Assembly: GCA_018669845.1 (NCBI GenBank)
Contig: JABHSO010000197.1
Location: 1-50,669 of the forward strand
DNA: 50,669 nucleotides
From: Gammaproteobacteria bacterium
GTDB lineage: Bacteria; Pseudomonadota; Gammaproteobacteria; GCA-001735895
Direction of reading: 5' to 3'
Numbering within the stretch: position 1 is the stretch's first letter; each line of letters opens with the position of its first letter. The notes below the pieces were generated by a model. That model was given only the letters and a program-made list of their open reading frames with translations, was not told where the DNA came from and did not search any database. The position numbers were made by a program, and so were the translations under genes. This document shows positions 1 through 8,495 of this stretch, piece after piece.

Positions 1-116
1 AATAACAATAAATGCTGTCATTAGTGAGCTGACTTTTCATTAAACAGTCTACTGAATAGTGGCCGTAACGACAGATTTGATTGAAAAAGTTTTTTTTAAA
101 GCAGGGTGATGCTGGG
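1..116. other. AT-rich window edge, no gene seen
   Basis: This short stretch lies beyond the stop of the truncated NIT-domain gene. Its reverse strand, which would carry any continuation of that gene, has stops and no HAMP, GGDEF or chemoreceptor-like sequence. I see no gene in it. It may be the junction of an inserted element, but too little is visible to say. Confidence 0.4.
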
Positions 117-1064
117 TTAAGTTCCTATATGTGGATTTGGGGAAATTACAAACACAAAAATCAATACAAATAATGACCTGGTTACAATATCCCTGGCCAT
201 GACTTTTACAGAACCAGTGATTATATCTTCCATTTTTTTAAGCTGGTTAATCTTCTGGGTAATTGTTTTAAACCAATAAGCAGGATCTGTATCAAAACCT
301 TTTGTTTTAGAAAGTGCGATATCCCTCATTCTTTGAACTTCAGCAAAAGAACTATCACTTGTTATTTTCAAATAAGACTGCTTAAACTTTTCATTAGCAC
401 TGTGTTCAAACAGATTAAATAAGGCATTTTGCTGGGCCATAACTGATAAAAATTTCGAATTTAAAAATGCATTAAACTCATCCCTGGCAAATGTTGCAGA
501 GAGTATCGCTCGTTCAATTCCGGCTCTCTCTTTAGCACTGATAAACAACACCAGGCTATTGAGCATATTGCGTATTTCATGATCTTTGGAAAGCGTGGAG
601 AATTCTGTAATAGTATCGAGAATGGATTTATTTAAAGCAGTGTAATAACCCACGGCAGATTTTGTATTTACAGATTGACTATCAACACTGGAACGCATTG
701 AGCTCAGCTTCGAGAAATTTACTTTTTCAGAAGCTATCTGGGTGAACGGATTGACCACTGAACTCAGATGTTTTTTTAGAAGTGAGACTCTTTCATCTGT
801 TAATTTACGTTGCTGGGGCAATTTTTCAGTAAATTTTTTGCCTTTTGAGCCTAAATAACCAGCACTGGCCCCCCTCTCTTTTTGCAGTTCATGCAGCACA
901 TTACTCATATATACCGATAGCTCAACAACATCAATAGATTTTTTTGAGCTATTGTATTGCTCATATTCAGAGAGCGAAAGCATTGCTGCATAAGACAGTA
1001 TCAGAACGATCGATACAAGACTTAGAAAGGTCAACTTTGAGTGAATTGAAAATTGTTTAAGCAT
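117..1064 (-). CDS. NIT-domain (nitrate/nitrite sensing) membrane protein, C-terminally truncated
   Basis: The N-terminus has a short cytoplasmic tail and a membrane helix (about residues 10-30). A helical periplasmic domain follows, opening with the block LHELQKERGASAGYLGSKG typical of NIT (nitrate- and nitrite-sensing) domains, which also contain the later segment SAKERAGIERAILSATFA. NIT domains normally sit before a second membrane helix, HAMP and an output module (methyl-accepting, histidine kinase or GGDEF). Here the second helix (about 296-308, LFVLIFVFVIS) is cut short by the tail NPHIGT and a stop. The protein therefore has a sensor but no visible output domain. It may be a decayed gene, or one disrupted by insertion just left of it. 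The location close to nitrogen-oxide respiration genes fits a nitrate/nitrite ligand, but that is inference. Confidence 0.75.
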   Translation of the reverse strand: MLKQFSIHSKLTFLSLVSIVLILSYAAMLSLSEYEQYNSSKKSIDVVELSVYMSNVLHELQKERGASAGYLGSKGKKFTEKLPQQRKLTDERVSLLKKHLSSVVNPFTQIASEKVNFSKLSSMRSSVDSQSVNTKSAVGYYTALNKSILDTITEFSTLSKDHEIRNMLNSLVLFISAKERAGIERAILSATFARDEFNAFLNSKFLSVMAQQNALFNLFEHSANEKFKQSYLKITSDSSFAEVQRMRDIALSKTKGFDTDPAYWFKTITQKINQLKKMEDIITGSVKVMARDIVTRSLFVLIFVFVISPNPHIGT

Positions 1065-1136
1065 GGTAATACCTGAAACCGAAAATAGTCATACAAATAT
1101 AGTACACAATCTGTTTCGGCACACAGCTTCTAAACT

Positions 1137-1697
1137 TTAACGGTAGAAATTATTTAGTTGGTAAGGATAAGTCCCAGGGAAATAAATGGGGTAAAACCAG
1201 AGGTCATGGCGGCTATGAAAAGGATGCTCGATAATGACCGGATCCGGTTCTAATGGCCATAAATAATAATGATTCACTTCAACAACCGGGTATTCGTACA
1301 AAAAATCGCCAACTTTTTGAGATTCGGTACCCACTATAGATCCAGTTACGGTAATTTGACGATCTCTGCTGTATACCATTGGCTCAAGAAATTCTTTCAC
1401 TACGGCCAGAAATCGGCCTGAACTGCTATCAGAACGTTTAGGCTTTCCCGAAGAGTTCAACGGTAAACTAACAACCGTTAGCCTGCTGCTATTTTTATTG
1501 TTCTGGGTACTGACAATAATACCGCCCCAACGGACATTATTAGATAGATGAGATTCAAGCTGCTCACGAACTTGAGCCACATTCGGGGAGTTAAGCGGCT
1601 TTTGTCTGATTTCAGGCGGTATCTTAGTGCTACAGCCTGGCAAAAACATTATTAATAAAAGCCAGGCAGAAATAATTATCAAGCGGTTATAGTTCAT
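1137..1697 (-). CDS. slp: Slp-family outer membrane lipoprotein
   Basis: I chose the internal ATG (MNYNRLIIIS) because it gives a compact lipoprotein signal peptide ending in a lipobox (LPGC). A longer start eight codons upstream at 1721 is possible, and neither has a strong ribosome binding site. The mature part of about 165 residues matches the Slp/YeaY family in general plan. It has a segment WGGIIVSTQNN, a beta-rich core with GRFLAVVKEFLEP and the block VTGSIVGTESQKVGDFLYEYPVV, which resembles the family's conserved G-x-x-x-G-xx-G-E-Y-x-YPVV motif. The C-terminus is rich in Tyr, Trp and Pro. Slp proteins are starvation or stationary-phase-induced outer membrane lipoproteins of unclear role. 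The gene stands alone between the NIT gene and the pseudouridine synthase. Confidence 0.75.
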   Translation of the reverse strand: MNYNRLIIISAWLLLIMFLPGCSTKIPPEIRQKPLNSPNVAQVREQLESHLSNNVRWGGIIVSTQNNKNSSRLTVVSLPLNSSGKPKRSDSSSGRFLAVVKEFLEPMVYSRDRQITVTGSIVGTESQKVGDFLYEYPVVEVNHYYLWPLEPDPVIIEHPFHSRHDLWFYPIYFPGTYPYQLNNFYR

Positions 1698-1803
1698 ATC
1701 ACTTAGAAAATTTTGCGCCATAAAGGTTCAATTCTTCCACTATAGATCAGACTAACTGTATTGACCAGATAAGTCAGAATTACATATTTTTTTACTTTTT
1801 ACC

Positions 1804-3423
1804 TCAAAATGGTGCTTTAGCTATAATTTCAATTTTTTCACCTGTTAGCGGGTGCTCAAAACCGAGCTTTTCCGCATGCAATAACAGTCTTTCTGAACGA
1901 CTACCATACAGTTCATCACCTACAATGGGGGCTGCCAGTCCCAGTTGGTGGGCGGCATGCACTCTCAATTGATGGGTGCGGCCTGTAACAGGATAAAAGT
2001 AAACCCGGCTAGAGTCTTCATCAGTTGAAATAACCTTCACATGAGTCACCGCCTTTTTTCCATGCTCATAACAAACGACCTGCCTGGGACGATCATCCAG
2101 ATCCACCCGTAAGGGTAAATTAACCGTTTCATTCTGCTTTTCTAACTTTTTTGATAAAACGGCAACATAACGTTTTTTCACACTTCGATTTATAAACTGT
2201 TTTTGTAATTGCTTATGAGTCTGTGAATCTTTTGCTGCCAACAATAATCCCGACGTAACCATATCCAGTCGATGAACTAACAAAGGCCCTGTTGCCTGCG
2301 GATAACGTTGTTGTAGCCAGCTCAGTACAGAATATTTTATTTGCTTGCCCGGAATGGATAACAAACCTGCTGGTTTATTCACAACCACCAGGTTTTCATC
2401 TTCATACACTATCTCAGGCAACAGTGGTTGTGAGTCTTCAACAACTGCACTCTGTTCCACACAGACACCTTGCAACATGAAAGGCAGAATCGGATGGCAC
2501 TTACCCCGGCAGGGCGGATAAAAGTGAGCATGATGCCTAACTCCTTTTGCAGGACTTGCTCCCCACCAGAATTCAGCCATTGCTAATATTTTCAATTTAT
2601 TTAGATGGGCATACTGGATCAATTTTGGGGCGGCACAATCACCGGCTCCACCCGGAGGTATTTTTCCATCAAAAAAATTAATTAAAGATTCACTTTCATC
2701 TAGCTTATTGACCAGCAAATAATTTTCAAAAACTTTTTTATGCAACTGCTGCGAAAGCTGTTTACGTTTTTTGATAAGTTCAATTATTTCAATTTCAAAG
2801 TTGTTTTGAATATTAATTTCAGCCTTATTAATCAATTCTTCCCAGTTGGATTTTTCTGCTTTAAAATCACGTTTATCCTGTTGAGACAGATACGATAATT
2901 TTTCTAAACTCTCCTTATTATTTTGTCGATCCTGATTACGTTTTTGTTTATTTTCTTTATGCCTGGACTTAAGTTTTTCAAGCAAAATCTCTCTCTGCTT
3001 TTCTAACGCTTTAAGTTTAGTTTTTGCTTGCTGTCGAAGTGGGGATGTTAAAAGTTGATCTATTTTCTCAGTTAGCTGGCTAACCTGTCTTTCACCTTCG
3101 AGTAAAAAACTCTGCTGCTTTTTTATATCAAATACAGGAGGTACAAAACCCGGCACTTCCCACTGCTTGTTTAACATGCCTGAAAAACCCGCCAGGTAAC
3201 CAATTTTCCCAACTTCATCCTCAATCACTAAAACACCAAACATTTTTCCATTTTCTTTTTGGAAAAGTTGATCTGATATTAGTGGAGACTCTATCAACCA
3301 TTGCTGCAAATTTTCACTTGCAGAAATAGCCAACGGGTAAGGATTATTATCAAATGGATTGCGACAACTGGCTGGGATTTCAGATTTGGCAGGCTGTTCA
3401 AAAAAATAATGAATAATATTCAT
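1804..3423 (-). CDS. RluA-family pseudouridine synthase with long N-terminal extension
   Basis: The C-terminal ~200 residues form an RluA-type catalytic domain. They begin with the block YEDENLVVVNKPAGLLSIPG (about 340-359). The catalytic motif VHRLDMVTSG (about 382-391) holds the aspartate that attacks the target uridine. The later block FYPVTGRTHQLRVHAAH binds RNA. The first ~330 residues are an extension. It has a long Lys/Glu-rich coiled coil (about 110-225), then a conserved Cys-rich segment with PPGGAGDCAAPKLIQYA, AEFWWGASP and YPPCRGKCHPIL, which could hold a metal. This 540-residue architecture is a recognised subgroup of RluA-like proteins whose substrate I cannot assign from sequence. 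It modifies rRNA or tRNA by inference. The gene follows the T6SS island but does not look part of it. Confidence 0.85.
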   Translation of the reverse strand: MNIIHYFFEQPAKSEIPASCRNPFDNNPYPLAISASENLQQWLIESPLISDQLFQKENGKMFGVLVIEDEVGKIGYLAGFSGMLNKQWEVPGFVPPVFDIKKQQSFLLEGERQVSQLTEKIDQLLTSPLRQQAKTKLKALEKQREILLEKLKSRHKENKQKRNQDRQNNKESLEKLSYLSQQDKRDFKAEKSNWEELINKAEINIQNNFEIEIIELIKKRKQLSQQLHKKVFENYLLVNKLDESESLINFFDGKIPPGGAGDCAAPKLIQYAHLNKLKILAMAEFWWGASPAKGVRHHAHFYPPCRGKCHPILPFMLQGVCVEQSAVVEDSQPLLPEIVYEDENLVVVNKPAGLLSIPGKQIKYSVLSWLQQRYPQATGPLLVHRLDMVTSGLLLAAKDSQTHKQLQKQFINRSVKKRYVAVLSKKLEKQNETVNLPLRVDLDDRPRQVVCYEHGKKAVTHVKVISTDEDSSRVYFYPVTGRTHQLRVHAAHQLGLAAPIVGDELYGSRSERLLLHAEKLGFEHPLTGEKIEIIAKAPF

Positions 3424-3459
3424 TTAAACATTTTATAAAACTGCCGATAGAAATGCGAA

Positions 3460-3882
3460 TTACTTCATGATCATCACTTTGAACTGCGATGGCACAAGCG
3501 TAGATCCAATAGCATTCAATACCAGTCCATTCTGTCCCGTAATATCCATAAGTGAGCGTGTTGCAGGCATACCACCATATAAAACCGTAAATGAGCCTAT
3601 CAAATGTTTGCTGGGCCCAATAAACACCTGAGAAGCTACACCACCTAAAACGCCCGGTTCATCACCATTACTGATCGGAGTGGTAGTGATCAGATTATGA
3701 GCAAAGCCTCCAGAAATAAGCACTTTCAAGCAGGCAGTAGGCGGAATTGCCATCGGTAAATTAACAATATTGGGGAAAGGGATGGGGATCATTCCAGGTC
3801 CTACTGGTGGAGGTGGGGCCGGAACCTTACAGACATCCGGCATCGCCATATTCATTCCACCTAGTTGACAGTTTGCAAACAT
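3460..3882 (-). CDS. DUF4150 PAAR-like protein (T6SS spike tip)
   Basis: I start at the ATG at 3882 (MFANCQLGGMNMAMPD) because GGAG lies just upstream; the reading frame is open further, into the preceding gene. The protein has 140 residues. It is rich in Pro, Gly and hydrophobics and has the DUF4150 hallmarks: MAMPDVCKVPAPPPPVG and PIPFPNIVNL near the start, GGVASQVFIGPSKHLIGSFTV in the middle, and GGMPATRSLMDITGQNG towards the end. DUF4150 proteins are PAAR-like tips that sharpen the VgrG spike, and some carry C-terminal toxins. This one ends right after the PAAR-like core, so it has no fused effector. It lies 13 bp after the DUF3540 gene and is the last gene of the island. Confidence 0.85.
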   Translation of the reverse strand: MFANCQLGGMNMAMPDVCKVPAPPPPVGPGMIPIPFPNIVNLPMAIPPTACLKVLISGGFAHNLITTTPISNGDEPGVLGGVASQVFIGPSKHLIGSFTVLYGGMPATRSLMDITGQNGLVLNAIGSTLVPSQFKVMIMK

Positions 3883-3895
3883 GATAGCTCCACAC

Positions 3896-4552
3896 TTAAC
3901 CCATATGAATACGTTCCGCATCAATCTTGATATCTTTTTTAGCCAGAATTGCCGATTGACGAGAACGTAATGAAAACAGATTTTTTATTGTTGTAAGAAC
4001 ATCTCCAGCTTTAGTTTGATCTACACCTTCGATCATTCGGAATGAGTTCTTTAATTTTTGTGATAACCGATCTGCAACGGTATCTATAGATTTTGCAAAA
4101 GTAGATAAACTGGATATATGGCTGGTTGCCTTTTCACCCGTGAAAGCCACATCACTGATATTTATTAGGCCTTTCTTAGCCAACACATTGATATTGTCGG
4201 AAACCATTGTTACTGATTCGGCAGAAGCCATTTGAATACCTTCCTTTCCAGTAATTGACAGGCTACCCCGAGCAGAGTCAATTGCTATATCCCCTTGAAA
4301 TGCTAACGTAGCATTTTGATGGGCAGGCCGTTCAATGATAGCCAATATGTGACATTGTTGATGATCATCACAACAATACATAACCTTATCACCTACTTCA
4401 GGATTAACGACACAACTAAAAGCACGTTTAGCCATAAAAATATCATCCTGACTATGCACAACAAACTGATCATCAACGAGACTTTGCACGCTTCCATACT
4501 CAATTTCTTTTGCTGGCTGTCGATTCAAAGATGTAACTTTATCTAGCTTCAT
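3896..4552 (-). CDS. DUF3540 domain protein of T6SS island
   Basis: The start at the ATG at 4552 is supported by AGGAG a few bases upstream and by a TAATG overlap with the stop of the preceding pentapeptide gene. The 218-residue protein fits DUF3540. It has an N-terminal beta domain (about residues 15-80) with two Cys-rich spots (CVVNPEVGDKVMYCCDDHQQC). A repetitive beta-helical stretch follows (about 85-145), where GSLSITGKEGIQMASAESV recalls the VgrG/gp5 needle. The C-terminal part is helical. DUF3540 genes regularly sit with DUF2169, pentapeptide and DUF4150 genes next to vgrG. A role as an adaptor that docks cargo onto the spike is inference from that context. Confidence 0.75.
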   Translation of the reverse strand: MKLDKVTSLNRQPAKEIEYGSVQSLVDDQFVVHSQDDIFMAKRAFSCVVNPEVGDKVMYCCDDHQQCHILAIIERPAHQNATLAFQGDIAIDSARGSLSITGKEGIQMASAESVTMVSDNINVLAKKGLINISDVAFTGEKATSHISSLSTFAKSIDTVADRLSQKLKNSFRMIEGVDQTKAGDVLTTIKNLFSLRSRQSAILAKKDIKIDAERIHMG

Positions 4553-5622
4553 TATCGATCTCCTGTTCGGGGTCGGGGTTTCCACTGTTCTGCTTTGAGG
4601 CGTTTCTTATCTATACCTTGTGCAAGATATTTCGTTGAACCATCCCATAAAGTATTTATATCAAGAATCTCATGTAACTTAGCTTGTAACAAACTGGTAT
4701 TAGTTAAGTCTGCATCGGTCAAAATAGCATGAGAAAAGTCAGCATAGCTGAGATCAGCTCCTGAAAAAATTGCACGTTCACAGTTTGCATCGCCTAACTG
4801 GGCCTTGGCCATTCGTGCTCCTGTAAAAACAGCATCTGTCAGATCACTTTCATTCAAAGTAACTCCTTCAAGTTTAGCACCCTTGAAACTTGTTCCAGAC
4901 AACTTGCTACCATAAAAAATAGCCATGTCAGCAATAACATTATCAAATAAAGAATTTTTCAAATTAGCTCCCATAAAACCGGTCTGGGTTAAATTAGCGC
5001 CAGTAAAATCACAGTCACTCATTTCTGCTTCACGAAATTGAGTCATGGAAAGATCCATGCCTGCAAAGTTTTGTCCCTTCAAGTTTGGAGCCTGAAAAAC
5101 GCATTGTTTTATTAATGCATCTCGTAGACTCACACCTTCTAAATCACCTTCAATAATATTGGTACGGTCCATATTTGCCTGTTGAATATTTGCATTTGAA
5201 AAATTCGTATTGATAAAATTTGTAAATAGTAAATTTGTAGAAATTAGTTTTGCTTGCTGCATTTGTGCATTAACAAAATTTGATTTAGTCAAATTTGATG
5301 CTGTTAGGTCTGTATGATTGAAGTCACCATCAACAAAATTAGCTTCTTCCATATTTGCATTTAAAAATTTACTATTGGTAAAAACTGAAGTTACAAAATT
5401 TGCCTTTCCAAACTCTGCTTTCGAAAAATCTGAACCCGTAAAATTGCACTGAATAAAATTACATTCCCTTAAATTACTTTGCTTGAAGCTACACTGAGAA
5501 AAATTAACTTTATTAAAAATCCCTCCTGCAATATCTAGTTGGCCATAATCACTCTGACTCAGATCGACCTCATCAAATATTTCACCACCTTTTACTAACT
5601 TCACTAGTTCTTCTGGAGTCAT
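4552..5622 (-). CDS. Pentapeptide-repeat protein of T6SS island
   Basis: After a short N-terminal helix (MTPEELVKLVKGGEIF), nearly all of the ~356 residues are tandem A(D/N)LXX pentapeptide repeats such as FTGSDFSKAEFGKANF, so the fold should be a right-handed quadrilateral beta-helix of about 60 coils' worth of five-residue sides. The ATG at 5622 gives the classic ATGA overlap with the upstream gene and has GGAG nine bases before it; a TTG at 5637 is an alternative start. The gene is translationally coupled to the DUF2169-pentapeptide gene and to DUF3540. Pentapeptide proteins can act as DNA mimics, scaffolds or cargo carriers. Here an adaptor or effector role in type VI secretion is inferred only from context. 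Confidence 0.8.
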   Translation of the reverse strand: MTPEELVKLVKGGEIFDEVDLSQSDYGQLDIAGGIFNKVNFSQCSFKQSNLRECNFIQCNFTGSDFSKAEFGKANFVTSVFTNSKFLNANMEEANFVDGDFNHTDLTASNLTKSNFVNAQMQQAKLISTNLLFTNFINTNFSNANIQQANMDRTNIIEGDLEGVSLRDALIKQCVFQAPNLKGQNFAGMDLSMTQFREAEMSDCDFTGANLTQTGFMGANLKNSLFDNVIADMAIFYGSKLSGTSFKGAKLEGVTLNESDLTDAVFTGARMAKAQLGDANCERAIFSGADLSYADFSHAILTDADLTNTSLLQAKLHEILDINTLWDGSTKYLAQGIDKKRLKAEQWKPRPRTGDR

Positions 5623-8414
5623 CTCGATGGACTCCAAATTTCCAACTCAGTCAAATCCAGGTTTGCACCGGTAAAATCAGTATCTCCTACCGTAGCACCC
5701 ATAAACTCAACAGAATATAAATTCGAATAACTCAGGTCAGCTCCGGTCAACCGAGCTTTCATTAAGGAACCTTCCATCAGGTTTACCGATGAAAAATCTG
5801 AATACGCTAAATCAGCTTTCATCAACATGGCACGCTTTCCTACTGAACCATAAAATTTTGTTTTCTGAAGATTAGCATTACCAAAATCAGCCATATTGAA
5901 AGTTGTATTTTCAAAATTACTGCTCTCTGCATCGGCATCACGCAATGAAGCCCTGTCTAAAATTGCAGCTGTAAAGTCGCATTGTTTCAAAGAGCATTTA
6001 GCAAGAAAACGAACATTTCCCATATACGCACGGGTAAAGAAAGAATGATCAAGATTACATTCAATAAAATTAGATACGCTCAAGTTACTATTTGAAAAAT
6101 TACAACCCTCTAATCGGCTCTTAATAAAATTACATTCCTGTAAATCACAATCAACAAACTGGCTTCCTGATAAGTTTATTTCCAGAAAGCTGGACCCTTT
6201 AAGGTTACAGTCCTCCATAAAAATATTGATCAGTGTTGCATCAAGATAATTCATATTACTTAAATCACAATGAGACAACTTTGCATTAGTAAAATCAGAT
6301 TTATCCAATACACCTTCTGAAAAATCAGCATTTGAAAATATGGTCCCATTTAATTTGCAGTCCCCCATATTGCACTCATTTACAATAGCATCAGACAGGT
6401 CTGCATTAGACATATCAGCATGGCTTAAAATAGCCCGCTTAAAATTAGTACCCTTAAGTTTTGCATTAGTGAAATTTGTATATTCAAGATAACAATCAGA
6501 TAAATCCAGCCCGGAAAGATCAAGACCAGAAAAATCAACTCCAGAAAGATCTCTTCCAGTAAACGACTCACCTTTTTCTAATGCTTTTTTAAATCGATAT
6601 TGAACTATATCCATCGGTACTGAATGCGGTGGTCTACCCTCAATATAATGAGCTCCAATTCGATACAGATCTTTTAGTTCTGCCATTCCATTTTTTAGCT
6701 TCTCACTTAAATCATCAATATCCACATCTAGTTTCAGACGTGATATATCTTCTTCTGAAACTCCTTGCTGACGTAATTTATCTTTTTCTTCTTCGATCTG
6801 AGTAAGCTGAACCTTCAATGTCTTTATCGCCTCATCATCAGACACACGAGGTAATAATGGAAGTTCATCCATTTGCTTGATTGCCTCTTCAACTTTCTGT
6901 CTGACCTGTTCTTCAGCTTCAGTTCCTTTTACCTTTTCAATGACATCTCTTAATTGTTGTTTCGCCTGCTCCACCTTTGCCGCAGCTAATTCATCCATTT
7001 GTTTATTGAAGTCATCAAATTTACTAAAATCAACCTCCTCTGGTTTAATCGCCGTAGCATCTCCTTTTGTTATACCCGGCATAATTTTCTCCACTGTTTC
7101 CATAATTGCTTTAATCTGTGGATCATCTATTTCCTGGTTTTTCTGGATATCAAACTTTTCAAGGTAAGGTGTCGGATCAATATTCTGCTTTTGCATTGTT
7201 TCGATGAACTTCTGTTTCTGCTCCTCAATCATTTCCAGTGCTTTCTGTTTTTCAGCTTCTCCCCTGGCTTCCAGATTTTTAGATAATTCACTTTCACTAC
7301 TCACAACGACTTCATCAAGCATTCGAGCAAATCCACACCGTTCAGACAGCGGGATGATATCTTTGGTGTACATCATGTACCTAAAGGTTTTACTCTCATC
7401 CAGACGATTTTCTAATGCATCTTTATAATATTTTTCACTGCGTGGTTGCTGTGACAGATCTTCATAGGCAACCAGAAAGTTATCAATATCAGTAGCATCA
7501 TCTTCGATCACTTCCACAGTTCCTCTAAATAGCATTACACCAATTTCTTCATTGGGAAAAAGAAAAGCGGTTTCTGCCCGCATATCTATTTCACTAAATT
7601 GAGAATGTTTTTCAGCCTGTTTTTGCATAAAACATCGAGTACGAAATGATGGAAGTTTTCCCGAGGTCTCACTTTTTTCAGTATGCATATTGAGAATTTT
7701 AAAAGTTTCATCACCACTCCAGAAATTTTCAATCCACTGGTCTGTAGGGGCTACATTAAAGTGACTCCAATCAAGGTCAACCGGGTATCCCGGAAAACAC
7801 TCCTGCTTCCATTGTTCATCATATGTTCCCATTTTTAATGAACGGGGTTCCCACATCATATCAATGGGAGAAAAACCGGCGGGCTCAGGTCTTTGACTGG
7901 TTGAGGTAACCAGATGATCTGGAAATTCTATATTCGGCATAGGCAGGCGTAATTCACCAAAAACATCCTGTTCATCCATTCCCTTACCAACTGGATTTTT
8001 TTTATAATCTTTACCTCCAAAAGCATTGTTATAGGTAATAGACATTTGAGTAAATGCTTCGGGTTCAGTAGGAGCTAGCACTGCTCGCCAATATCGCGAC
8101 CCAATAACTGCCAACGATTTATCAACAGACCCCATAACCAGTTGCACTCGATCCGCAGCGATTGCCTGCCCTCCCGGGGCATAATAATTTCCGTAAACAA
8201 GAACTTCTCCATAGGGTTTCGGCATGCCTGCATCCAGAAAAGTATAATCTCCCAGCAAATCTGGAAGCTGACTCCATAGTTCCTGTTCCAGTAAAACTTC
8301 TTTGCTACTATCAAATGGAAAGCCGAGCAGTACTGTTACTGCCAGTTGATTTTTCTTCTGCCAGGTAAAGGGTTTTATTTGCAAACTTAACTGAAGTGGC
8401 TTTATTACCTTCAT
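5619..8414 (-). CDS. DUF2169 - coiled coil - pentapeptide repeat fusion (T6SS effector adaptor/chaperone type)
   Basis: This 931-residue protein has three parts. Residues ~1-330 are a DUF2169 domain, with blocks MPKPYGEVLVYGNYYAPGG, RYWRAVLAPTEPEAFTQMSI and YNNAFGGKDYKKNPVGKG. Residues ~350-610 are charged and helical (many E, K and Q), probably coiled coil. Residues ~630-925 are pentapeptide repeats (SGVDFSGLDLSGLDLSDC and onward). DUF2169 proteins sit beside vgrG genes and are thought to be adaptors that load effectors on the VgrG/PAAR spike. The gene follows vgrG by about 80 bp and overlaps the next pentapeptide gene by four bases. No signal peptide is present, consistent with a cytoplasmic loading role or secretion through the T6SS. 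The fusion makes a direct link between adaptor domain and repeat scaffold. Confidence 0.85.
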   Translation of the reverse strand: MKVIKPLQLSLQIKPFTWQKKNQLAVTVLLGFPFDSSKEVLLEQELWSQLPDLLGDYTFLDAGMPKPYGEVLVYGNYYAPGGQAIAADRVQLVMGSVDKSLAVIGSRYWRAVLAPTEPEAFTQMSITYNNAFGGKDYKKNPVGKGMDEQDVFGELRLPMPNIEFPDHLVTSTSQRPEPAGFSPIDMMWEPRSLKMGTYDEQWKQECFPGYPVDLDWSHFNVAPTDQWIENFWSGDETFKILNMHTEKSETSGKLPSFRTRCFMQKQAEKHSQFSEIDMRAETAFLFPNEEIGVMLFRGTVEVIEDDATDIDNFLVAYEDLSQQPRSEKYYKDALENRLDESKTFRYMMYTKDIIPLSERCGFARMLDEVVVSSESELSKNLEARGEAEKQKALEMIEEQKQKFIETMQKQNIDPTPYLEKFDIQKNQEIDDPQIKAIMETVEKIMPGITKGDATAIKPEEVDFSKFDDFNKQMDELAAAKVEQAKQQLRDVIEKVKGTEAEEQVRQKVEEAIKQMDELPLLPRVSDDEAIKTLKVQLTQIEEEKDKLRQQGVSEEDISRLKLDVDIDDLSEKLKNGMAELKDLYRIGAHYIEGRPPHSVPMDIVQYRFKKALEKGESFTGRDLSGVDFSGLDLSGLDLSDCYLEYTNFTNAKLKGTNFKRAILSHADMSNADLSDAIVNECNMGDCKLNGTIFSNADFSEGVLDKSDFTNAKLSHCDLSNMNYLDATLINIFMEDCNLKGSSFLEINLSGSQFVDCDLQECNFIKSRLEGCNFSNSNLSVSNFIECNLDHSFFTRAYMGNVRFLAKCSLKQCDFTAAILDRASLRDADAESSNFENTTFNMADFGNANLQKTKFYGSVGKRAMLMKADLAYSDFSSVNLMEGSLMKARLTGADLSYSNLYSVEFMGATVGDTDFTGANLDLTELEIWSPSR

Positions 8415-8495
8415 TTATAGTCTCAACATATTTTAGGTTTTTATTTTGTCCATCCAACGGGATGAGAACTTAAGGTTAAAGAAATACTTAATCTT

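Noticed and set aside
6877-7428. Plus-strand frames opposite the DUF2169-pentapeptide gene
   Set aside because: They are low-complexity, Cys/Ser/Phe-rich shadows of the charged coiled-coil region on the other strand.
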